This document shows positions 1 through 5,473 of a DNA stretch of 5,473 bases, piece after piece. The stretch's first letter is position 1; each line of letters begins with the position of its first letter. Made by a program: the position numbers and the translations under genes. The stretch comes from Candidatus Omnitrophota bacterium. GTDB taxonomy: Bacteria > Omnitrophota > Gorgyraeia > Gygaellales > Profunditerraquicolaceae. The stretch is from the NCBI GenBank assembly GCA_028710845.1, contig JAQTTI010000043.1:3265-8737 (forward strand), written 5' to 3'. The notes beneath the pieces were generated by a model. It had not been told where the DNA came from. It was given only the letters and a program-made list of their open reading frames with translations, and did not search any database.

Positions 1-45
1 GCCATGACTTATGGAGCGCGAAAGCGCGCGACATAAGTCATTGGC
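1..45. repeat. Imperfect palindrome / large hairpin at the window edge
   Basis: The arms at 1-13 and 32-45 are complementary over 13 base pairs, with a single bulged base (t42). Inside, 16-20 can pair with 25-29 around a small AAAG loop. In a shifted register, 16-19 pair with 24-27 around a GAAA tetraloop. Between the outer and inner stems lie opposed GA/GA bases (14-15 and 30-31), a typical tandem-GA mismatch. No T-tract follows, so this is not a standard intrinsic terminator. The palindrome may continue left of the window, because 46-53 has no partner inside it apart from one base (53) used by the next hairpin. It could be a REP/MITE-like intergenic palindrome or part of a structured transcript; the sequence does not decide. 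Confidence 0.7.
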
Positions 46-52
46 CGAACTC

Positions 53-99
53 ATCCCAGCGGTTCGTACCAACCATTATTGTAACGGTACGGCTGGGAT
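53..99. repeat. Second inverted repeat upstream of tig
   Basis: Positions 53-60 pair with 92-99 over 8 bp. After a one-sided bulge at 61-64, positions 65-70 pair with 86-91 over 6 bp, leaving a 15-base loop (71-85). An alternative small hairpin pairs GGTT at 61-64 with AACC at 71-74 and excludes the 65-70/86-91 stem. The structure ends about 38 bases before the preferred tig start, so on the + strand it would lie in the 5' leader of the operon. It may be regulatory, may belong to a composite repeat together with the hairpin at 1-45, or may be the end of an upstream RNA. I recognise no known RNA family. Confidence 0.6.
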
Positions 100-137
100 A
101 GGTGAAGCCACAACTAAAGAAAGGTAAGCAAGATCAA

Positions 138-1022
138 ATGAAAACCGAAGTTAAGAAGTTAGACAGCACTAAATGTGAAATCAATGTTGCCATAAGCGGA
201 GAACTGGTTAAAAATAAATTTGAATCAGTTTTTTCCGAAATAGCCAAAGAAGCCAAGGTTCCCGGGTTTCGCCCCGGTAAAGCTCCCAGGGATGTTTTAG
301 AAAAACATTATGCCTCAGCCGTACATGAGCAGGTTCTAAAAGAGCTGGTTCCCGATGTTTATAACCAGGCGATTGAAGAGCAAAAGCTTGATGTAATCGA
401 GTTACCGCAGATTAGCGATGTAAAGTTAGACCGCAGCAACCTTTCTTTTAAGGCTACGGTAGAGCTTGCTCCGGATATCGCCATCAAGGATTATAAAAAC
501 CAAAAGATTGTTTTTAAACCGGTTTCAGTTTCGCCTGATGAGATAAAAAAGCATATCGATTCGATCAAGGAATCGCGCAAAACCGAAAATATCGACGATA
601 AATTCGCCCGAAGCTTGGGTTATCCTAATCTAGCCGAGCTCGAACAGGCAGTCCAAAGGCAGATTTTCATATCTAAAGAGAACCAGCAAAGGGCCCATAT
701 TGAAAATGAATTGATTGACAATATAATGAGAGGGTTAGAGTTTAAGGTGCCGCCAAGCCTGGTAGAAAGGCAGACCCAGGATAACCTCAGGCAGACCAAG
801 ATTGACCTGGCAATGAAAGGGGTACCCCGCGAAAGAATAGAAGAACAGGAAAAAATGCTTTTGGAAAGAATCGCCCCGGAAGCGAAAAATCAGGTAAAGG
901 TATATTTAGTTTTATCGCAGATTGCAAAAAAGGAAAATATTTCTATAGACGACCATATGCCCCGCAAGGTAGTCGAGTTCTTGCTTAAAGAAGCAGACTG
1001 GAAGATAGAACCTGCCTCATAA
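138..1022 (+). CDS. tig: Trigger factor, compact form lacking the PPIase domain
   Basis: Trigger factor is the ribosome-bound chaperone that meets nascent chains at the exit tunnel. Residues 1-115 form the ribosome-binding domain with the signature GFRPGKAP at 43-50; with the ATG at 138, its F-R pair falls at 44-45, exactly as in the E. coli protein, which supports this start. An in-frame GTG at 102 would add 12 residues; it directly follows an in-frame TAG (99-101) and abuts a hairpin, so it is less likely. The SD for the ATG is weak (AAGG at 121-124, rather far). Residues 116-147 match the linker before the PPIase domain, but the sequence then moves straight to IDDKFARSLGY, which normally follows that domain. 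Residues 152-270 are the C-terminal chaperone domain with arm 1. The usual arm 2 seems missing between residues 271 and 276, before RKVVEFLL. The length is 294 aa against about 430 for the family. The frame is continuous, so this is a compact gene rather than a frameshifted one. Confidence 0.9.
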   Translation: MKTEVKKLDSTKCEINVAISGELVKNKFESVFSEIAKEAKVPGFRPGKAPRDVLEKHYASAVHEQVLKELVPDVYNQAIEEQKLDVIELPQISDVKLDRSNLSFKATVELAPDIAIKDYKNQKIVFKPVSVSPDEIKKHIDSIKESRKTENIDDKFARSLGYPNLAELEQAVQRQIFISKENQQRAHIENELIDNIMRGLEFKVPPSLVERQTQDNLRQTKIDLAMKGVPRERIEEQEKMLLERIAPEAKNQVKVYLVLSQIAKKENISIDDHMPRKVVEFLLKEADWKIEPAS

Positions 1023-1031
1023 AAAATTCAA

Positions 1032-1039
1032 AAGGAGGT
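1032..1039 (+). promoter_or_regulatory. Strong Shine-Dalgarno site of clpP
   Basis: AAGGAGGT is a near-perfect anti-SD match ending 4 bases before the ATG at 1044. It selects that ATG over the in-frame ATG at 1053. It is clearly the strongest ribosome binding site in the window, so ClpP may be translated more than the flanking genes. Confidence 0.85.
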
Positions 1040-1043
1040 AAAG

Positions 1044-1655
1044 ATGGAAAGGATGCAGCATTTTGTTCCGATGGTAATCGAACAGACGCCCCGTGGTTTT
1101 GAACGAGCGTATGATATTTATTCGCGGCTTTTAAAAGACCGGATTATATTTATCGGTACGCCCATTGATGACTATGTGGCCAACCTTATTATTGCCCAGC
1201 TTCTTTTCATGCAGATGGAAGATAAGGATAAAGATATTAATGTTTATGTCAATTCTCCCGGAGGTTCGGTTACAGCCGGCCTGGCCATTTATGATACGAT
1301 GCAGTTTATAAAATGCGACGTAGCCACTTATTGCGTAGGGCAGGCTGCCAGCATGGGGGCCGTGCTTTTGTCAGCGGGCACAAAAGGTAAACGTTTTGCG
1401 CTTCCCAATTCAAGGATAATGATCCATCAACCTTGGGGCGGGGTGCAAGGCGCTGCATCTGATATATCTATCCAGGCTACCGAAATCCTAAAAATGCGCG
1501 ATAAGATTAACGAGATACTTGCCTTTCACACAGGCCAATCGATAGATAAGATAAAAAAAGATACGGACAGGGATTATTTTATGTCCGGACAGGAGTCCAG
1601 GGATTACGGTTTAGTCGACGAAGTAATTATACCGGAAGCTAAAAAGAAAAAGTAA
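1044..1655 (+). CDS. clpP: ATP-dependent Clp protease proteolytic subunit
   Basis: ClpP is the serine peptidase of the cytosolic Clp machine: two stacked heptameric rings degrade proteins fed in by an AAA+ unfoldase such as ClpX or ClpA. The 203-residue length is normal. The catalytic triad is complete: Ser103 in GQAASMGA, His128 in MIHQPWGG and Asp177 in DTDRDYF. The oxyanion-region motif NSPGGSVTAG is at 70-79. The N-terminal VPMVIEQTPRG (8-18) matches the start of mature ClpP, so only about seven residues form a possible propeptide. The C-terminus ends in a lysine run. The gene begins 21 bases after tig, the classical tig-clpP order, but clpX, which often follows, is replaced here by an aminotransferase gene. 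The partner unfoldase must therefore be encoded elsewhere. Nothing suggests an inactive paralogue. Confidence 0.97.
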   Translation: MERMQHFVPMVIEQTPRGFERAYDIYSRLLKDRIIFIGTPIDDYVANLIIAQLLFMQMEDKDKDINVYVNSPGGSVTAGLAIYDTMQFIKCDVATYCVGQAASMGAVLLSAGTKGKRFALPNSRIMIHQPWGGVQGAASDISIQATEILKMRDKINEILAFHTGQSIDKIKKDTDRDYFMSGQESRDYGLVDEVIIPEAKKKK

Positions 1656-1662
1656 AAACAAC

Positions 1663-1667
1663 AGGAG
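1663..1667 (+). promoter_or_regulatory. Ribosome binding site of the aminotransferase gene
   Basis: AGGAG lies 6 bases before the ATG at 1674 within the 18-base gap after clpP. This is a normal spacing and supports the chosen start. Confidence 0.7.
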
Positions 1668-1673
1668 AATGAG

Positions 1674-2816
1674 ATGAAAAAGGAATATTTATTGACGCCA
1701 GGTCCTACGCCATTACCGCCTCAGATAAGTTTAGCAATGGCCAGGCCGATTATCCACCACCGCACCCCGCAGTTTCAGGAAATCTTAAAAGAAGTTAACC
1801 TCGGTTTAAAATGGGTATTTCAAACGACCAATGACGTATTTATTATTTCATCTTCGGGCACCGGCGCTATGGAAGCTGCTGTCGTCAATCTGCTTTCCTG
1901 CGGCGATACTGCCCTGGTGGTGCAAGGCGGTAAGTTCGGAGAAAGATGGACGGAAATCTGCAATAGCTATGGTATTAAGGCCGAAATTATAGATGTCGAA
2001 TGGGGTAAAGCCATAGACCCTGAACTAATCAAGAAAAAATTGGCTGCCAATCCTGCTATTAAGGCGGTATTTACCACTTTATGCGAAACTTCAACCGGCG
2101 TAGATACTGATATCGCCGCTATCGGAAAAATCATCAAAGAGACTCCGGCAGTTTTAGTTGTTGACGCTATCAGCGGACTTGGCGCAGTCGATATCAAAAC
2201 TGATATCTGGGGAATTGATATGGTTGTTTCCGGGTCGCAAAAAGGATTAATGCTTCCTCCCGGATTAGGTTTTATTTCGGTAAGCCCCAAAGCCTGGAAA
2301 TTAGTGGAAAGCTCTAAAACGGGACGTTATTACCTTGATTTAAGAAAAGCCAAAAAAGCTTTGGATAAAAACGATACTCCTTTTACATCATCAATAACCT
2401 TGATTATTGCTCTTAATGAAGCGATTAAAATGATGCAGAAGGATGGGTTAGAATACATATTCAACCGGCATAAAACCATGGCCGATGCTACTCGGGCCGC
2501 AATGAAAGCTTTAGGCCTCGAGTTATTTGCGCCCACAGCCGCATCTAACGGCGTAACAGCGGTAAAGGTCCCCGCAGGCATTGACGGGGAAAAACTGGTT
2601 AAAACTATGCGTGATACTTACGGCGTAACTATCGCCGGGGGGCAGGCTGAACTTAAAGGGAAAATTTTTCGCATCGCTCATATGGGTTATATAGCTGAAT
2701 CCGATATTATAACCGGATTAGCCTGTCTTGAAAAAGTGCTTACTCAGTTGGGTTATAAATTCAATCTCGGCGCAGGGGTTAAAGCAGCCGAAGAGGTCTT
2801 CTTAAAGGCGGCATAA
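1674..2816 (+). CDS. Class V PLP aminotransferase (serine/alanine-glyoxylate type), probable phosphoserine aminotransferase
   Basis: This is a fold-type I, class V PLP enzyme of the alanine-glyoxylate/serine-glyoxylate (AGXT/PucG-like) family; 380 aa is full length. Visible features are the N-terminal LLTPGPTPLPP (6-16), the phosphate-binding SSGTGAMEA (60-68), ETSTG (138-142), Asp164 in VVDAISGLGA (contacts the pyridine nitrogen), the Schiff-base Lys190 in SGSQKGLMLPPG, and Arg333 in FRIAHMGY, expected to hold the substrate carboxylate. Family membership is clear, the substrate is not. Because serA starts 16 bases downstream, and such enzymes are known or proposed to replace SerC in several lineages, I infer conversion of 3-phosphohydroxypyruvate to phosphoserine with glutamate or alanine as donor. 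Alternatives are serine-glyoxylate or alanine-glyoxylate transamination. It is not a classical SerC sequence. It is cytosolic, with no signal peptide. Confidence 0.88.
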   Translation: MKKEYLLTPGPTPLPPQISLAMARPIIHHRTPQFQEILKEVNLGLKWVFQTTNDVFIISSSGTGAMEAAVVNLLSCGDTALVVQGGKFGERWTEICNSYGIKAEIIDVEWGKAIDPELIKKKLAANPAIKAVFTTLCETSTGVDTDIAAIGKIIKETPAVLVVDAISGLGAVDIKTDIWGIDMVVSGSQKGLMLPPGLGFISVSPKAWKLVESSKTGRYYLDLRKAKKALDKNDTPFTSSITLIIALNEAIKMMQKDGLEYIFNRHKTMADATRAAMKALGLELFAPTAASNGVTAVKVPAGIDGEKLVKTMRDTYGVTIAGGQAELKGKIFRIAHMGYIAESDIITGLACLEKVLTQLGYKFNLGAGVKAAEEVFLKAA

Positions 2817-2818
2817 CT

Positions 2819-2824
2819 AGGGAG
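2819..2824 (+). promoter_or_regulatory. Ribosome binding site of serA
   Basis: AGGGAG lies 8 bases before the ATG at 2833, inside the 16-base gap after the aminotransferase stop codon. It fixes the serA start. Confidence 0.7.
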
Positions 2825-2832
2825 AAAGTAAA

Positions 2833-4419
2833 ATGATCAAAGTATTAGTCTCAGACGCTTTAAGCCAAGAGGGTCTTAATGTTTTTAAAGGATCAAAGGA
2901 GCTTGAAGTTGATGTAAAAACGGATTTAAAACCAGATGCTTTAAAGGAAATCATAAAAGATTATGACGCTTTGGTCGTACGCAGCGCAACCAAAGTAACC
3001 AAAGATATAATTGATGCCGCCAAAAAGTTAAAGGTTATCGGAAGAGCAGGGGTTGGGCTTGATAACGTTGATTTAGACGCTGCAACTCAAAAAGGCATCA
3101 TCGTAATGAACACGCCGGCGGGAAATACGATTTCTACCGCTGAGCATACATTCAGTATGATTTTGGCTTTGTCCCGCAATATCCCCCAGGCTAACTCTTC
3201 GATGAAGAAGGGAGAGTGGAAGCGTTCCAAATTTATGGGCGTAGAATTATATAACAAAGTTTTAGGGATAGTCGGATTCGGCAGGATCGGTTCTGAAGTA
3301 GCCAAGCGCGCCCTTTCATTCGGAATGAAGGTATTGGCTTATGATCCTTTTCTGTCAAAACAGGTAGCCGAAAGTATCGGTATCGAACTGGCCGAATTAA
3401 AAAAGGTGCTTACGGAATCAGATTACATTACCGTGCATACTCCTTTAACCGATGAAACCAGGCATATGATTTCAGATAAAGAATTCGGAATTATGAAAAA
3501 AGGTGTCAGGATAATAAATTGCGCCCGGGGCGGAATTATCGATGAAGTTGCGCTAGCCAAAGCCGTAAAAGAAGGCAAGGTTCTGGGGGCTGCGATGGAT
3601 GTTTTTGAAAACGAACCTCTTACTCCGGATAATGAACTGTTGAAGCTTGACAATGTTGTAACTACTCCGCATCTGGGGGCATCTACGGAAGAGGCACAGG
3701 TTAATGTGGCAATAGAAGTTGCCGAGATCGTCCGTGATGCGCTTTTAGGAAGGGGAATTAGAAATGCGGCAAATTATCCCTGTCTTGATGCCGAAGCAAG
3801 TAAAATTCTTAACCCTTATATTAATTTAGGTGAAAAAATGGGTTTGTTCGGCGGACAGCTGGTTGAAGGCAGGACCGAAGAAGTAACTATCAGCTATAGC
3901 GGAACGATTACCAAATATGATTTGTCCCCGGTGGCCATGTCTATAGTTAAAGGGCTGCTTACTCCTATATTAAAGGAAACCGTTAATTTTGTTAATGGTA
4001 TCTCACTTCTTAAGCAAAGAGGAATAAAACTGCTTGAATCCAAGTCAGCCCAGGAAGGCGAATTTGTTAACCTTATTCAGCTGGACATTAAGACAGATAA
4101 AGAGACTAAATCGATCTCGGGGACATTATCCGGCAATAAGCAGCCCAGGATTGTTAAGATAGATGATTATTACCTTGAATTATATCCTATCGGAGAAATG
4201 ATTTTTATCCGTAACCTTGACAAGCCGGGGTTAATCGGAAATTTAGGTACTTTAATGGGCAAAAATGATATTAATATTGCCGCTATGGCTTTAGGCCGCA
4301 ATAAACCCGGAGACAAAGCGATCAGTGTATGGAGCGTGGATAACCAGGTGGACCCCAAAATCCAGGAAAAAATCAGAAAGATCGAAAATATTCTTACCGT
4401 CAAAGTGATTAAAATATGA
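2833..4419 (+). CDS. serA: D-3-phosphoglycerate dehydrogenase, long form with ASB and ACT domains
   Basis: SerA oxidises 3-phosphoglycerate to 3-phosphohydroxypyruvate with NAD+, the first step of serine synthesis. Residues 1-100 and about 285-315 form the substrate-binding domain (GRAGVGLDNVD at 70-80). The Rossmann domain between them has GFGRIG at 148-153 and Asp171 at the position that selects NAD. Catalytic residues are Arg232 (CARGG), Glu261 (FENEP) and His280 (TTPHLGAS). Residues 316-445 are the intervening allosteric-substrate-binding domain, and about 455-528 the ACT domain (NLDKPGLIGNLGTL). Asp463 and Asn481 sit where serine is bound in the Mycobacterium tuberculosis enzyme, which is almost the same length (this one is 528 aa), so feedback inhibition by serine is plausible. 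It is the fourth gene of the cluster and lies next to its likely pathway partner. Its stop overlaps the next start. Confidence 0.96.
   Translation: MIKVLVSDALSQEGLNVFKGSKELEVDVKTDLKPDALKEIIKDYDALVVRSATKVTKDIIDAAKKLKVIGRAGVGLDNVDLDAATQKGIIVMNTPAGNTISTAEHTFSMILALSRNIPQANSSMKKGEWKRSKFMGVELYNKVLGIVGFGRIGSEVAKRALSFGMKVLAYDPFLSKQVAESIGIELAELKKVLTESDYITVHTPLTDETRHMISDKEFGIMKKGVRIINCARGGIIDEVALAKAVKEGKVLGAAMDVFENEPLTPDNELLKLDNVVTTPHLGASTEEAQVNVAIEVAEIVRDALLGRGIRNAANYPCLDAEASKILNPYINLGEKMGLFGGQLVEGRTEEVTISYSGTITKYDLSPVAMSIVKGLLTPILKETVNFVNGISLLKQRGIKLLESKSAQEGEFVNLIQLDIKTDKETKSISGTLSGNKQPRIVKIDDYYLELYPIGEMIFIRNLDKPGLIGNLGTLMGKNDINIAAMALGRNKPGDKAISVWSVDNQVDPKIQEKIRKIENILTVKVIKI
4416..4419 (+). promoter_or_regulatory. 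ATGA stop/start overlap, translational coupling site
   Basis: The serA stop TGA (4417-4419) overlaps the ATG (4416-4418) of the next gene. No good SD motif is visible just upstream, so the downstream gene probably relies on ribosomes finishing serA (termination-reinitiation). Confidence 0.75.
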
Positions 4420-5473
4420 AAAGAATAAAAACAGCATTTTTTATTTTCCTTTTTCTGTTTGTATCGGCGAATATATTATACGCTAAAGAGGTAAATATCG
4501 TCTATACCGGGCAGACCCATGCAATGCTTTATCCCTGCAGCTGCCCCGTTCAGCAGGACGGAGGTATTGCCCGAAGGGCAACCTTAATCAAGCAGTTAAA
4601 GAAAAAAGATCCCCGGCTTTTTCTCTTGGATTGCGGTTCGTTTACCGCCGGAAACCTAATAGATGAATATGCCCAGAATACCCTGCTTGATATGCAGCGC
4701 TCGCTGGTAAATTTTAAGGCGATGGAGCTTATGGGTTATGATGCCGTAGGATTAAGCCAAGATGAGTTTAATTTTGGGATGGAATATTTTTTGAAGATAG
4801 CCAAAAGCGATAAACCTGTTTTTTTGAGCGCTAACCTTAAGTCAGAAAAAGTTTCTCCTTATATGGTTAAGAACATAAACGGAGTGAAAATCGGGATAAT
4901 CGGGTTGACCGGTTTATATGCCGGGAATAAGGCAGGGCTCAAGGTATCGGAACCTGTCAAAAAGACCGCAGAATTAATCGATCAGTTAAAGGCCAAAGGG
5001 GTACAGGTAATAATTATTATCAGTAACCTGGGAGAAAAGGAAGACTTAAAATTAATCGCGGAAGTCAAAGGAATCGATATAGTTTTCGTCGGGCAAAACC
5101 CCTTAAAAGAAGAACAGATCTCTAAGGTCGGCTCTGTCTTTGTACTCAGACCCAGCTGGCAGGGGAGAAAGTTAGGCAAACTTACTTTAGAGATAAAGAA
5201 CGGTATTCTAGAAAATTGCAAGGCTGAGCAGATTACGCTTTCTGATAAAATAGCCGACGACCCGAATATATTAAAAATTCTTCCCCGCTGTTATTCGGAT
5301 TCTAATTGCCGGAAAGAAGGATTTGTCGGAGTTTGCAATAACCCCGGTGATTTAAAAGCCGAATGCGACTTTATCATGCCCAGCAAGATAACCATGAAAG
5401 TCATCACCGCCAGGGATTGCGCCGTTTGCAAATCCGACCAGGTGGTAAATTCTTTAAAAAGGAGATTCCCCGG
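4416..5473 (+). CDS. Secreted UshA-like metallophosphatase homologue, ligand-poor, with Cys segment and thioredoxin-like tail (3' end outside window)
   Basis: The frame stays open for 352 codons to the window edge. Residues 1-23 look like a Sec signal peptide: MKRIK, a phenylalanine/leucine-rich core, then LYA before KE, with likely cleavage after Ala23. Residues about 26-265 follow the UshA/5'-nucleotidase-type calcineurin-like phosphoesterase plan: IVYTGQTHA (28-36), YPCSCP (39-44), GGIARRATLI (49-58), LLDCGSF (70-76), KAMELMGYDAVGL (101-113), SQDEFNFG (114-121), IISNLGEKED (201-210) and IDIVFVGQNPL (220-230). Most metal ligands are replaced; His35 remains, so catalysis is doubtful. A cysteine segment follows (Cys292, 298, 307, 317). 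After it, KVITARDCAVCKSD (328-341), with Cys335 and Cys338, looks like the first strand and CxxC of a thioredoxin-like domain. No 5'-nucleotidase C-terminal domain is seen in the window. Function is unknown; a periplasmic redox or binding role is inference. Confidence 0.8.
   Translation, partial: MKRIKTAFFIFLFLFVSANILYAKEVNIVYTGQTHAMLYPCSCPVQQDGGIARRATLIKQLKKKDPRLFLLDCGSFTAGNLIDEYAQNTLLDMQRSLVNFKAMELMGYDAVGLSQDEFNFGMEYFLKIAKSDKPVFLSANLKSEKVSPYMVKNINGVKIGIIGLTGLYAGNKAGLKVSEPVKKTAELIDQLKAKGVQVIIIISNLGEKEDLKLIAEVKGIDIVFVGQNPLKEEQISKVGSVFVLRPSWQGRKLGKLTLEIKNGILENCKAEQITLSDKIADDPNILKILPRCYSDSNCRKEGFVGVCNNPGDLKAECDFIMPSKITMKVITARDCAVCKSDQVVNSLKRRFP

Noticed and set aside
1..45. Rho-independent terminator of an upstream gene
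   Set aside because: The hairpin is strong, but the bases after it (CGAACTC) contain no T-tract on the + strand, and the upstream gene is not visible.
61..74. tRNA-like T-loop (GGTTCG near a CCAACC)
   Set aside because: No 5-bp T-stem, anticodon arm, D arm or acceptor stem can be arranged around it.
75..107. Sigma-70 type promoter before tig (TTGTAA, TATTGT)
   Set aside because: No pair of -35 and -10 boxes with acceptable match and 16-18 base spacing could be found.
102..137. GTG start giving a 12-residue longer trigger factor
   Set aside because: The extension is lysine/glutamine-rich and unlike the family, it begins directly after an in-frame TAG and next to a hairpin, and the ATG at 138 puts the ribosome-binding signature at the same numbering as in E. 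coli.
576..965. Frameshift or pseudogene as an explanation for the short trigger factor
   Set aside because: A single frame runs through both junctions with family-like sequence on each side, so the losses are in-frame and not caused by a frame error.
1669..1677. Two-codon mini-ORF ATGAGATGA overlapping the aminotransferase start
   Set aside because: It arises by chance between the SD and the real ATG; there is no evidence that it is translated.
1967..2581. Minus-strand open frames inside the aminotransferase gene
   Set aside because: They lie wholly opposite a well-conserved gene, have no recognisable domain and are explained by codon usage on the sense strand.
3087..5221. Minus-strand open frames opposite serA and the secreted protein gene
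   Set aside because: They show low-complexity, unfamiliar translations and overlap clear coding sequence on the + strand.

Overview
The window reads as one rightward gene cluster from a Gram-negative-type bacterium of moderate GC content. The last gene carries a Sec signal peptide and a secreted, cysteine-rich product. The style of the genes (a compact trigger factor, serA paired with a class V aminotransferase, a secreted degenerate metallophosphatase with a thioredoxin-like tail) suggests an uncultured lineage such as Candidatus Omnitrophota. That placement is inference from general resemblance, not a search result.

Layout. Positions 1-101 hold no gene but contain two consecutive strong inverted repeats, one of them cut by the window edge. 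Five genes follow on the + strand with gaps of only 16-21 bases and finally a 4-base ATGA overlap: trigger factor (tig), the Clp protease subunit (clpP), a class V PLP aminotransferase, D-3-phosphoglycerate dehydrogenase (serA), and a secreted metallophosphatase-like protein that runs off the right edge. No terminator or internal promoter is visible between them, so they are likely one transcript.

Functionally, tig and clpP are the usual proteostasis pair, but clpX does not follow. The next two genes probably form the serine pathway: SerA oxidises 3-phosphoglycerate, and the neighbouring aminotransferase could supply the phosphoserine aminotransferase step instead of a classical SerC. SerA keeps the ACT-domain residues used for serine feedback in related enzymes.

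The two most interesting points are the trigger factor and the last gene. The trigger factor lacks the whole PPIase domain and apparently also about 40-45 residues of the second C-terminal arm. The last gene has the scaffold of an UshA/5'-nucleotidase-type metallophosphatase but has lost nearly every metal ligand; it then has a four-cysteine segment and begins a thioredoxin-like CxxC domain, which suggests a secreted pseudoenzyme with a redox or binding role.
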